This document shows, piece after piece, positions 1 to 10,147 of a DNA stretch of 43,438 nt. Numbering within the stretch: the stretch's first letter is position 1; each line of letters opens with the position of its first letter. This DNA comes from an uncultured Myxococcales bacterium (GTDB lineage: Bacteria; Myxococcota_A; UBA9042). The notes beneath the pieces were generated by a model. That model had not been told where the DNA came from. It was given only the letters and a program-made list of their open reading frames with translations, and searched no databases. The stretch spans positions 1-43,438 of the forward strand of contig CALGHC010000432.1 in assembly GCA_937915965.1 (NCBI GenBank), given 5' to 3'. Made by a program: the position numbers and the translations under genes.

Positions 1-15
1 CCCACCGAGCCGTCG

Positions 16-41
16 GCGTGCGCCCGCCGCGTGGCGCACGC
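16..41 (-). terminator. GC-rich hairpin after the TPR lipoprotein gene
   Basis: A perfect 9-bp inverted repeat (GCGTGCGCC at 16-24 and GGCGCACGC at 33-41) with an 8-nt loop lies just past the stop codon of the leftward gene ending at 58. The position fits a transcription terminator, but there is no following U-tract, so it could also be a 3'-end stabilising hairpin. Confidence 0.35.
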
Positions 42-57
42 GGGCGCGGCACGACGG

Positions 58-1164
58 CTACGGTCGTGCAGCCAGCCCCAGACCCCGCAGCACCTCGAGA
101 TTGTGGGCGGTGGCAAGGCAATTGGGACACTGACGAGCGGCGCGCTCGAAGGCGCTGACCGCTTCGACCAGGCGCCCCAGTCGAAGCTCGGCGATGGCCA
201 GATCGTAGGCGATGGTCCAGTCAGCGCCGTCCTCACCGCGGGCGACCAGGCCAGCGAGCAGGTCGCGAGCGCGCTGCCAACGACCGGTGGAAAGCAAAGA
301 AAGTGCCAGCACCTGCTGCGCGAAAGCCGACTCGGGGGCCGCCCGCACGGCCTCCTCGGCCAGCTCGACTGCGGCCTCCGCGTGCCCCAGGTGCACGTGG
401 GCCTCGGCTCGCATGGCGCTCAGATTGGCGCGGTCGCCGCTGCCGTCGCCGTCGCCGTCGTCTCCGGGCCGCTCCAGCAGCGCGGCAACTTGGGCCCAGC
501 GCCCGTCATTTCGCGCGGCCAGGGCCCGCAAGAGGAGACCGTGGCGTGATTCGGCCGGGACGCGCTCGATCGTGCGGTCCAGATCGTCGGATCGGTTGAG
601 ATTCCAAGCGATGGTCGCCATCCAGGCCGCGTCGGTGTCGCTGGGGCCGCACGTAGCGGTGACGCGTTCAAAGGCCTCGCTGGCTGCCTTCCAGCGCTTG
701 GCAGTCGCGGCCACTGCCGCCTGGGCGCGCAGCCATGCGGCGGACGCCGGTTCGCAGGCTCCGTTGGCCTTGCGTCTTGCCGCGTCGGCGGCGACGCGAC
801 CGACCTCCAGGCGCGCCGCGGCCTTGTCGATGTCACCGCGAGCGAGGGACCACAGCGCCCCAAACGCCGCGACATCAGGCCGGGTTGCACGCTTCGCAAG
901 GACCTTGTCGAGGCGCTCTTCGCCCTCGTCGAGGCGGTCGGGCTGCGAGAGTATCAGCCGGATCGCGGCGAGCTCGGCGCCATACTGGTTGCCGTCGCGA
1001 CCATACGCCTCATCGTAGCGGCGCATCGCCTCCTCGATGTCGCCCGCTTGTTCGGCGGAAGCACCCGCGCGCCAAGCGAGGACAGCCCGAGACGTCGTGC
1101 AGCCGGCGGCGAACGCGACAACGAGGCTCAAGATGACTGGCAAGATGGCTGGGCGACGGAACAT
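58..1164 (-). CDS. TPR-repeat lipoprotein
   Basis: Predicted 368-aa lipoprotein of unknown specific function. The chosen ATG gives a short basic N-terminus, a hydrophobic stretch and a lipobox FAAGC with Cys at residue 22. An upstream in-frame start would put 25 non-signal residues in front of this and is less likely. The rest is alpha-helical, Ala/Leu-rich and arranged as degenerate tetratricopeptide repeats, clearest near the C-terminus (pattern AxxLAxxxLRLGRLxEAxxAFERA). A short Asp/Gly run (DGDGDGSGD) interrupts the middle. It follows atpC by about 90 bp on the same strand and may be read through from the ATP synthase operon, although nothing ties it to that enzyme. TPR lipoproteins usually scaffold protein complexes at the outer membrane. 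The role here is unknown. Confidence 0.8.
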   Translation of the reverse strand: MFRRPAILPVILSLVVAFAAGCTTSRAVLAWRAGASAEQAGDIEEAMRRYDEAYGRDGNQYGAELAAIRLILSQPDRLDEGEERLDKVLAKRATRPDVAAFGALWSLARGDIDKAAARLEVGRVAADAARRKANGACEPASAAWLRAQAAVAATAKRWKAASEAFERVTATCGPSDTDAAWMATIAWNLNRSDDLDRTIERVPAESRHGLLLRALAARNDGRWAQVAALLERPGDDGDGDGSGDRANLSAMRAEAHVHLGHAEAAVELAEEAVRAAPESAFAQQVLALSLLSTGRWQRARDLLAGLVARGEDGADWTIAYDLAIAELRLGRLVEAVSAFERAARQCPNCLATAHNLEVLRGLGLAARP

Positions 1165-1254
1165 GAGGTCGCCATTGTCGGGTGCTTCGGTTGGTTCGGC
1201 AAGCGTGGCAGTCGACGGATGCCCGGACCTCGCGGCCATGGCCGATCGGCTCGC

Positions 1255-1665
1255 CTACAACGCGCCCGCGACTCGCAGCCGGGTCTCGGCGAGATCGAGG
1301 GCGTGCTTGCGCACCTGCCACGTCTCGGAGTGGGTCGCGTCCGTCGCGCCGCGCAGGTCGCCGCGCGCCTGCTCGAAATCAGCGCGCGCGGCCTCGACGT
1401 CAACGTCGTTCTTCAACTCGGCCTTCTCCGTAACAACGATCACACGCTCGCCACCGCTGACCTGGACGTAGCCCTCGTCGACGAGGATCGCGACCGGCTC
1501 GCCGTGATTGGGCGGTGTGATCTCGCAGATCCCGACGCGGAGCGCGGCGATCATGTCTCGGTGACCGGGCAGCAGCCCCAGCTCGCCGGCCCGTCCGGGC
1601 GCGCGCACGCTGGCCGCTTCTCCGGCGAACTTTTCGCCGCCCGGTGTGACGATGACGACCTGCAT
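1255..1665 (-). CDS. atpC: ATP synthase F1 epsilon subunit
   Basis: 136-aa epsilon subunit of the F1 sector, part of the central stalk and the regulator of ATP hydrolysis. The N-terminal beta-sandwich carries the family signature: the start MQVVIVTPGG, then GELGLLPGH and an acidic VDEGYVQVSGG strand. The C-terminal helical hairpin (about residues 85-136) is present, so the length is normal. A clear Shine-Dalgarno GGAGG precedes the ATG. It is the last F1 gene of the operon, 61 bp after atpD, as in most bacteria. Confidence 0.95.
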   Translation of the reverse strand: MQVVIVTPGGEKFAGEAASVRAPGRAGELGLLPGHRDMIAALRVGICEITPPNHGEPVAILVDEGYVQVSGGERVIVVTEKAELKNDVDVEAARADFEQARGDLRGATDATHSETWQVRKHALDLAETRLRVAGAL

Positions 1666-1726
1666 TCCCTGTCCTCCTGCACCAGCGTTCGCTCATGACG
1701 CGCTGCGGCGCGCTTCGATGGGCACA

Positions 1727-3130
<1,404 letters not shown>

Positions 3131-3208
3131 GCTTCCTCTCCTCTCGTCGTCGCGGCCGTCACCGGCCGGGCTCAGTCGTTGCGCGGCTGCCGTGTCGCAG
3201 CCTGAAGG

Positions 3209-4084
3209 TCAGAGCGCCTCAGATCCCGCGGTGATCTCCATCAGTTCGGTGGTGATCGCCGCCTGGCGGGCGCGGTTGTATTGCAGCTCCAGCTTGCCGA
3301 GCAGTTCGCTGGCGTTCTTGCTCGCAGCCTCCATCGCCGTCATCCGCGCGCCCATCTCGGAAGCGACTGACTCGAGCAGCGCTCGGAAGATCTGGATGTT
3401 GACGTGTAGGGGGAGCAGCGCATCGAGGACCGCCGCCTTCGTCGGCTCGAAGAGCGTGTCCGAGCTCGGCGTCACGATGACGTCTGGCACCTTGTCGTGG
3501 TCATCCGGCTGCATCGGCAGCAGACGTTCCGCGCGCGGCAGCTGAGCGATGGCGGACTTGAACTCGTTGTAGACCAGGATAACCTCGTCGTAGTCACCTT
3601 CGATGTAGGCCGCGACCAACATCCGACCGATTCCAGCGGCCTTGCCCAGATCGACATCGGGCAGCACATTGGTGTGGACGTGACCGATCTTCAACGCGCG
3701 ACTGCGAAAGAAGTCGCGCCCCTTCTTGCCGACGATGTGGAGCTCAATGTGGTCGCGCTCGGCCGCGTGTTCCTCGGCCCAATGCGCCGCGTGCTTGTTG
3801 ATGTTGGCGTTGAAAGCACCCGCGAGGCCGCGGTCACTGGTCAGAACCAGAACCAGGGTCCGCTTCGGCTCGCGGCGTGCGAGCAGGGGGTGATCGTGGG
3901 GGTCAGCGTCACGGGCCAGCTCGGCGATCATGTCGCCGATGCGGTACGCGTAGGGACGCATCTCGAGGATGCGCTCCTGCGCCTTGCGCAACTTCGACGC
4001 GGCCACCAGCTTCATCGCGCGGGTGATCTGCCGGGTGCTTTTGACCGACGTGATGCGCCGGCGGTAGTCCTTCAGCGAGGGCAT
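3209..4084 (-). CDS. atpG: ATP synthase F1 gamma subunit
   Basis: 291-aa gamma subunit, the rotor shaft that couples proton flow to catalysis. The N-terminal coiled coil has the family signature (DYRRRITSVKSTRQITRAMK, then AASKLRKAQ), followed by LTSDRGLAGAFNANINK. The C-terminal helix carries SEMGARMTAMEAASKNA and the ending YNRARQAAITTELMEITAGSEAL, both diagnostic. No strong Shine-Dalgarno is seen, but the start matches the family N-terminus. It sits 81 bp after atpA and 78 bp before atpD. Confidence 0.97.
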   Translation of the reverse strand: MPSLKDYRRRITSVKSTRQITRAMKLVAASKLRKAQERILEMRPYAYRIGDMIAELARDADPHDHPLLARREPKRTLVLVLTSDRGLAGAFNANINKHAAHWAEEHAAERDHIELHIVGKKGRDFFRSRALKIGHVHTNVLPDVDLGKAAGIGRMLVAAYIEGDYDEVILVYNEFKSAIAQLPRAERLLPMQPDDHDKVPDVIVTPSSDTLFEPTKAAVLDALLPLHVNIQIFRALLESVASEMGARMTAMEAASKNASELLGKLELQYNRARQAAITTELMEITAGSEAL

Positions 4085-4165
4085 GAGAGGTGCTCGGGGC
4101 TCGGCCCGCGGCGGGCCAGATCGGAGTGAACCAGCAGACGCCAGCGGCGCCGGCCAGAGGAGATC

Positions 4166-5728
<1,563 letters not shown>

Positions 5729-5821
5729 GTCTGGTGTCTCCCGTGCTTTGGGGCGGCTAGCGGCTGATGGCCGGCGCCCCGCCCGGTCGCGATGGACCTG
5801 GGCCGTGGATGTCTCAGTCGA

Positions 5822-6379
5822 TCAAACAGTGGCCAGCAGCCGCGCGCGCAAGCGTTCCAGGTGGTTGCGGACCGAAGTATCATAGATGGTGTTGCCGACT
5901 CGAACCCGCAGGCCACCGATCAGGTCGGCATCGACCGAGGTGCTCAGGTCAACCTCGCGGCCAAGGGCCTTGCCCAGGACCGCGCGGAGCCTTTGCTTGA
6001 CCTCATCGTTCAAGGGTACGGCGCTGTCGACATGGGCCTGAATCCGGCCGACCCGCTCGTCGAGAAGGGCGACGAAAGCCGCGCTGATCTCGGCGAAGGC
6101 CCGAAATCGCCCTTTGTCGAGCAGGAGGCGGCAGAAGTTGGCGACGGTACCGTCCACCCCGGCGTGCTTGAGCAGCTCGTCGAGCAATGCCCGGCGGTCC
6201 GCTCCCCGCACAGTCGGGTTGGCGAGGTGATCGACCGACTCGGGGACCGCCTCGAAGACAGCCGCCAGCCTCTCGACGGCGGCGCGCGCGGGTCCCTGCT
6301 CGCTGCGCTCGTCGCAGAGCTCGACCAGCGCGCGGGCGTAGCGTCGAGCCACCGCGGCGTTGCTGCCGGTAGCGCTCAT
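5822..6379 (-). CDS. atpH: ATP synthase F1 delta subunit
   Basis: 185-aa delta (OSCP-like) subunit linking the peripheral stalk to the top of F1. The family pattern is visible: NAAVARRYARALVELC at the N-terminus, NPTVRGADRRALLDELL and FCRLLLDKGR in the helical domain, and the C-terminal strand block DLIGGLRVRVGNTIYDTSVRNHLERL. The start ATG overlaps the atpF stop as ATGA, so the two are translationally coupled. Confidence 0.95.
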   Translation of the reverse strand: MSATGSNAAVARRYARALVELCDERSEQGPARAAVERLAAVFEAVPESVDHLANPTVRGADRRALLDELLKHAGVDGTVANFCRLLLDKGRFRAFAEISAAFVALLDERVGRIQAHVDSAVPLNDEVKQRLRAVLGKALGREVDLSTSVDADLIGGLRVRVGNTIYDTSVRNHLERLRARLLATV

Positions 6380-6990
6380 GCCTGCACCTCCGCGCTGACC
6401 CGCTGCAAGTCGACCAGCGACTGATCGATCAGCCGATTTTGACCATCCTCATCGAGGCGGGCTCGTAGGTTGGCGTCCGCGAGCGAGACCGCAAGCTCCG
6501 CGGTCTCGCTGGCCAGCAATGCGCGTAACCGCTTGCTTTCCTGAGAAATCCGCACCTGCTCCTCCGCGGCCATTCGCGCGACCAAGGCCTCTGCTTCGGC
6601 GAGGATGCGCTCGACCTCGGCCCTGGTGCCCTCGCGGACCTCGTCGAGGATCTTGCGCAGCTCGTGCTCAAGGGCGCTTGTGCGGGCGGCGTACTCGTCA
6701 TAGCGGGCCTGGGCGGCCAGTTTGAGCGCGCGGGCCTCCTCGATCTCACGAGCGACGTCCTTGTAGCGCTGGTCAAGCATCTTCGCGAGCGGCTTGCGGC
6801 CTACCCAGACCAACACACCGACGAAGACCAGGAAGTCGATGATGTAGTAGCCATGGATGGTAAACTCGAACTCGCCGCTGGCGAGCGCCATCGCTGGCAG
6901 CGCCAGAAGCGCGACGATGGCAACAATCAGGGCGTCGATCCAGCGTCCGAACCGGGTGGTAGCCACAGCGCTGCAGGTCAGCCCGATCAT
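6376..6990 (-). CDS. atpF: ATP synthase F0 subunit b
   Basis: 204-aa peripheral-stalk b subunit. Residues about 18-38 form a signal-like hydrophobic segment ending ALPAMALASG, followed by a second membrane helix (about 47-66, YYIIDFLVFVGVLVWVGRKP) and a long charged coiled coil rich in Ala, Glu and Arg. The extra N-terminal hydrophobic segment resembles a cleavable signal peptide, a feature I recall from some other proteobacterial b subunits. ATGA overlaps on both sides join it to the b' gene upstream and to atpH downstream. Confidence 0.93.
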   Translation of the reverse strand: MIGLTCSAVATTRFGRWIDALIVAIVALLALPAMALASGEFEFTIHGYYIIDFLVFVGVLVWVGRKPLAKMLDQRYKDVAREIEEARALKLAAQARYDEYAARTSALEHELRKILDEVREGTRAEVERILAEAEALVARMAAEEQVRISQESKRLRALLASETAELAVSLADANLRARLDEDGQNRLIDQSLVDLQRVSAEVQA

Positions 6991-7469
6991 GCTCGCTCCC
7001 CCACCAATTTGTCGGCGATAGCGTCGGCGACGACGCGAGCGTCCTCGCGCAGGCCGGCACGTGCCGTCTCGGCGTCGAGCTGCAGTTGCGTAATTCCTCT
7101 GTCGATTCGCGCGTCTGCCTCACGACGCACCCCCGCGATGGTCGCGGCGACCTTGGCCCGCGCCGTCTCGCGGGCTCGAGCGCGCTCCTCCATTGCCTGG
7201 CGTTTCTCTTCGGCGACGGCGTCTTCGTATTGGCCGACCTTGCGATCCGCCTCCTTGACGATCGCGCGTGCGTCGGCGATGGCACCGCTGGTGCGCGCCT
7301 GACGCTCTTCGATGCGATGCAACATGGGGTTGAAGACCAGACGCGGCAGCACGATCACCAAGCTGATGAACAGCCCGAACTGGATGAATACAGTCCAGTC
7401 TAGATCGATCAACCCCGCGCAGAGGACTGACAATTCGACGGCCGGTGAGATGGCGACGACAGCGAACAT
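6987..7469 (-). CDS. atpF': ATP synthase F0 subunit b' (b-type paralogue)
   Basis: 160-aa second b-type stalk subunit. The ATG at 7469 gives MFAVVAISP with AAGGAG about 11 nt upstream. Longer in-frame starts upstream would add basic, non-family sequence. A single membrane helix (about residues 24-44, WTVFIQFGLFISLVIVLPRLVFNP) is followed by a coiled coil. Organisms with b' and b pairs (cyanobacteria, alphaproteobacteria and many former Deltaproteobacteria) build a heterodimeric stator. It is the first gene of the operon. Genes for subunits a and c are not in the window. Confidence 0.92.
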   Translation of the reverse strand: MFAVVAISPAVELSVLCAGLIDLDWTVFIQFGLFISLVIVLPRLVFNPMLHRIEERQARTSGAIADARAIVKEADRKVGQYEDAVAEEKRQAMEERARARETARAKVAATIAGVRREADARIDRGITQLQLDAETARAGLREDARVVADAIADKLVGERA

Positions 7470-7524
7470 CGAGTGGGATTCTCCTTGGCTCCAGACACGG
7501 TGGGCTGGGAATCGAAGCGCGCGC

Positions 7525-7553
7525 GACTTACCATTTCGACTCCCTCTGGTCAA
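7525..7553 (-). promoter_or_regulatory. Candidate sigma-70-type promoter of the ATP synthase operon
   Basis: On the minus strand TTGACC (7553-7548) is followed by a 17-nt spacer and TAAGTC (7530-7525). This would start transcription near 7518, leaving a leader of about 50 nt before the first ATG at 7469. The -35 matches 5 of 6 consensus bases and the -10 is weak. The same layout (TTGAC, 17 nt, TA) recurs before two other genes in the window. Confidence 0.45.
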
Positions 7554-7723
7554 CGTCGCTGGACAGGAGGGCGCGCTCCAAGGACGGTCGGAACTACGCG
7601 CCCAGCGACGCTCCAGGTCCGGTCAGGCCACGCCTCGTTGACGACGCACCCGGGCGTCGGCCAGACTGCTGGGGCCACCGGGTGTGTTGCGAATCAAGCG
7701 CCGGGCGAGCGTGGGAGGATCAT

Positions 7724-8557
7724 ATGAGAGAGGTCAGAGACAGTCGGTCCATGGAGCGCGAACGCGAGCGTGGTAGTTCACGCCTGGCGCTTGCAGCCGC
7801 CATCGGACCGTGCGCGGCGCTCTTGCTGTTGGCAGCGTGCACAGATGGGGTCTCGACCGACCCCGGCGGCACGTCAGCGCAGTGTGGGACCGGCACGGTC
7901 TACGATCCGAACTCGGGAACCTGCGTCGTCGGCGGAGACGGATTCATCGGCGGCTTCGATAGCAGCACGCTGGACGCGGGCGGCTCGGACGCAATCGCCA
8001 GCGCCGACGGAGGCGGCGTTGCCGAAGCGGGCTCGACCGACGCGGCCGACACAACCACGACAGAGGACACCGCGACCGGCAAGGACGCAGTCGCGAACAA
8101 ATCGTGGTGGCAGGACTGCCCGCCATCGCTGGTCAACCCCGATGGCGCCAAGCACGGCAAGGCGTGCGCCCAGGACTCCGAATGCCTCTACAACCACTGC
8201 ATCTTCGGCGCGCCGCTTGCCGGCTACAACCCGCAGGTCGGGGTCTGCTCCAAGCGCTGCAATGCCTGCTCGTCCGGGGCGCCAGTCAGCGCCTGCGACG
8301 TCGACAACGGTGCGGGCGCTGAATACCGCTGCGTGTACGAGAAGCAGCAGGGCAATCCACTCTACGTCGAACCTGCCGAAGAGGCGAACGGCAAGGTCAT
8401 CATGTGCGGGCGGGCCTGCAAGTGCTCCGGCACGCTGTGCACGGCCGATCCAGCGTGCATAGCCTGGAACCCGGACCTGCCTGACTGCATCGGCACCTCG
8501 TCAAAGTCGCTCAGCGTCAATCCCAACGGAACGTGCGGAAAGTCGATCGGCGACTGA
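7724..8557 (+). CDS. Cys-rich secreted lipoprotein of unknown function
   Basis: 277-aa protein. The ATG at 7724 has GGGAGG five bases upstream. The N-terminus is basic (many Arg), then hydrophobic, ending in the lipobox LLAAC (Cys39), so it is probably exported and lipidated. Next comes a Ser/Thr/Ala/Asp-rich, low-complexity linker (about residues 75-120), then a Cys-rich domain with about 16 cysteines, suggesting disulfides outside the cytoplasm. I do not recognise the domain. Similar modular Cys-rich lipoproteins are frequent in myxobacterial genomes. It is divergent from the ATP synthase operon and convergent with the Nudix gene. Confidence 0.8.
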   Translation: MREVRDSRSMERERERGSSRLALAAAIGPCAALLLLAACTDGVSTDPGGTSAQCGTGTVYDPNSGTCVVGGDGFIGGFDSSTLDAGGSDAIASADGGGVAEAGSTDAADTTTTEDTATGKDAVANKSWWQDCPPSLVNPDGAKHGKACAQDSECLYNHCIFGAPLAGYNPQVGVCSKRCNACSSGAPVSACDVDNGAGAEYRCVYEKQQGNPLYVEPAEEANGKVIMCGRACKCSGTLCTADPACIAWNPDLPDCIGTSSKSLSVNPNGTCGKSIGD

Positions 8558-8635
8558 GTCCGGGCGGCGCGATGGCAACGCCGGTCGCCGCTGTTTCCGT
8601 CGTGGAGATCAGCGGCTACCGCGTGAGTTCGCGTT

Positions 8636-9067
8636 TCAGTGGGTCTCGCGGCCTGCGAGGCCGAGCAGCCGGTCGATCGATGCCTTGTCGGCGGGCGGAA
8701 AGCGGTAGCGGTCCAGTTCCGCAGGCCGAACCCAGCGGAAATCCCACACATCGATCCGCTGGGGCTCGCCCGAGGCGATCGTCGCGTGGAAGCTGGAAAA
8801 CTCAAGCTCGTAGTCGTCGTAGTCGCGCACGGTCGAGACGCTGCGATCGCCAACCTCGATCGCGATGCCCAGCTCCTCGCTGATCTCCCGCACAAGGGCC
8901 TCTTCGTCCGTCTCGCCGCTCTCGATCTTTCCGCCGGGAAACTCCCACAGCAGCGGCATGACCGCGTACGGGTTTCGCTGCGTAATCAGGTAGTTCCCTC
9001 TTCCGTCGACGATCTCCGCTGCGACCACACGGATTCGTCGCCGGGTGGCCGGGCTTTGCTTGGGCAT
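8636..9067 (-). CDS. Nudix hydrolase, MutT/NudG-like
   Basis: 143-aa (deoxy)nucleoside triphosphate pyrophosphohydrolase, probably removing oxidised or modified nucleotides from the pool. The complete Nudix box is present: G, five residues, E, seven residues, REISEELGI, with preceding WEFPGGK typical of MutT and CTP pyrophosphohydrolase relatives. The N-terminus (RRIRVVAAEIVDGRGNYLITQRN) also matches that subgroup. The ATG at 9067 has GAGG six bases upstream. A longer reading frame continues up to the tRNA gene but would add unrelated sequence. The exact substrate cannot be read from sequence. Confidence 0.9.
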   Translation of the reverse strand: MPKQSPATRRRIRVVAAEIVDGRGNYLITQRNPYAVMPLLWEFPGGKIESGETDEEALVREISEELGIAIEVGDRSVSTVRDYDDYELEFSSFHATIASGEPQRIDVWDFRWVRPAELDRYRFPPADKASIDRLLGLAGRETH

Positions 9068-9101
9068 CGCTGACCTCGCTGGGCTGAACCGTGAGGACAC
9101 G

Positions 9102-9136
9102 CCCGGTGCAGGCCAGACGCGCTGACCTGCACCGGG
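9102..9136 (-). terminator. Perfect hairpin just downstream of selC
   Basis: An 11-bp perfect inverted repeat (CCCGGTGCAGG at 9102-9112, CCTGCACCGGG at 9126-9136, 13-nt loop) begins 4 nt past the encoded CCA end of the tRNA-Sec gene on the same strand. It is well placed to end or process the tRNA transcript and to insulate it from the Nudix gene. A clear U-tract is missing, which leaves the mechanism open. Confidence 0.6.
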
Positions 9137-9139
9137 TCT

Positions 9140-9236
9140 TGGCGGAAGCGCAGGAGAATCGAACTCCCCCGAGACGCTCGTCACGCCCCGCACCGGTTTT
9201 GAAGACCGGGGGACTCACCAGAGCCCACGCGCCTCC
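9140..9236 (-). tRNA. selC: Selenocysteine tRNA, anticodon UCA
   Basis: The minus strand folds as a bacterial tRNA-Sec of 97 nt including an encoded CCA. The acceptor stem has the diagnostic 8 bp (GGAGGCGC with GCGCTTCC, one G-U), discriminator G, then CCA. The D-stem has 6 bp around a short TGGT loop. The anticodon stem CCGGT closes the loop around CTTCAAA, giving anticodon TCA, which reads UGA. A long extra arm of about 22 nt and a T-arm with GTTCGATT follow. These are the features that set tRNA-Sec apart from tRNA-Ser. It implies that the organism makes selenoproteins. selA, selB and selD are not in the window, and no selenoprotein gene was found here. Confidence 0.95.
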
Positions 9237-9576
9237 ATGCTTGGCTGTACGCGCAAGTGGTGCCCTGGTCAAGGGAGAGGGTGGTGCCAGGTCGGTCACC
9301 ACAGGTTCCGAACGGGGCACAGCGGATCGGCCTCAGCATCCCGGACGGGCCATTGACAGGCGCCCTTGGGGGCGATAGGACTAGCCGCCTGCCGGGCCTA
9401 TCCGCCCGAAACGAACCGGCGCGATGGCCATAAGTCGGCAGGAAAACACAGGCACTCGATTCTGACCATGGCGCTCGTGTGGCACGTGAGTCAGAGGCAA
9501 GAGCCCCGGACGGGAGACGCCATGACTGTGGCGGCCGCCCGTCCCCCAAAGCCTCGAAAGAGCGTAGGAAGAGAAC
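9237..9576. other. 340-bp intergenic region between selC and the lipoprotein gene
   Basis: This divergent region holds no convincing coding sequence. It must carry the promoter of selC (minus strand; no clear boxes seen) and of the lipoprotein gene at 9577 (candidate at 9353-9381). No further conserved element was recognised. Confidence 0.5.
9353..9381 (+). promoter_or_regulatory. Candidate sigma-70 promoter for the Cys-rich lipoprotein gene
   Basis: A perfect -35 TTGACA (9353-9358), a 17-nt spacer and TAGGAC (9376-9381) as a weak -10. It lies about 195 bp before the start at 9577, so it would give a long leader. It shares its layout with the candidates at 20106 and 7553. Confidence 0.45.
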
Positions 9577-9924
9577 ATGAAGGCACTGAAGATCGTCGCC
9601 CTGGCATCCGTGGTCTGCGCGCTAGCGCTGGGCGGCTGCTCAAGCGCGCCCAAGAAGGCCGACTCGACGCCTGTCGCCGCGCCGGCGCCTGCCGCAGCGG
9701 CAGCGCCTGTGTACCCAGCATGTGGTGGCGATGACCACTGCGCCAGCCAGTCGCAGGTCTGCGTGGCCGGTACCTGCGCGCAGTGCAGGGACGTCGCCCA
9801 GTGCGGCGCGCTCGGCCCGTGCGGCCGGTGCGAGGCGGGCATGTGCGTCAAGATGGAAGGCTGTTGCGCCATGGACACCGACTGCCCCGCGGGCGGACGT
9901 TGCCGCGGCGGCAAGTGCAGCTGA
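9577..9924 (+). CDS. Small Cys-rich lipoprotein, paralogue of the Pal N-terminal module
   Basis: 115-aa lipoprotein. A GGAAGAG Shine-Dalgarno precedes the ATG. The signal peptide ends in LGGC (Cys21), then comes an Ala/Pro linker (about 24-47) and a Cys-rich domain of about 65 residues holding some 14 cysteines. That domain aligns with the N-terminal part of the next gene: shared blocks are CAQCR, then CxxCExGxC, then GCCAxxxDCxxGxxCxxxKC. This gene is therefore probably a duplicate of the module, without the OmpA domain. Function is unknown. The disulfide potential and lipidation suggest an envelope role alongside Pal. Confidence 0.82.
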   Translation: MKALKIVALASVVCALALGGCSSAPKKADSTPVAAPAPAAAAAPVYPACGGDDHCASQSQVCVAGTCAQCRDVAQCGALGPCGRCEAGMCVKMEGCCAMDTDCPAGGRCRGGKCS

Positions 9925-9980
9925 TACAGCCAGCGAATTCGGGCGATCGGTAGCGTTCTGCGGGACGATGGCACGGTCAC

Positions 9981-9986
9981 TATGAT
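9981..9986 (+). promoter_or_regulatory. Possible -10 box (TATGAT) upstream of pal
   Basis: TATGAT differs from consensus at one position and lies about 160 bp before the Pal start codon, in the gap after the small lipoprotein gene. No good -35 is seen at normal spacing, so this is only a hint of an independent promoter. Confidence 0.25.
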
Positions 9987-10147
9987 GTGCGACGCGCGCG
10001 GAGCGGCCGACAGGCCGGGTCGGCGCGGTCTGTGGAAGAGGTGCGCCGGGTCGGCCGATCAGGTCGACCCGGCCGCGTCATTTGAGATCGCAAAGGCGTG
10101 TCAGCGGCTCCATGCGGACCCGCCATTCGCCACCCAGGGAGATTGCA

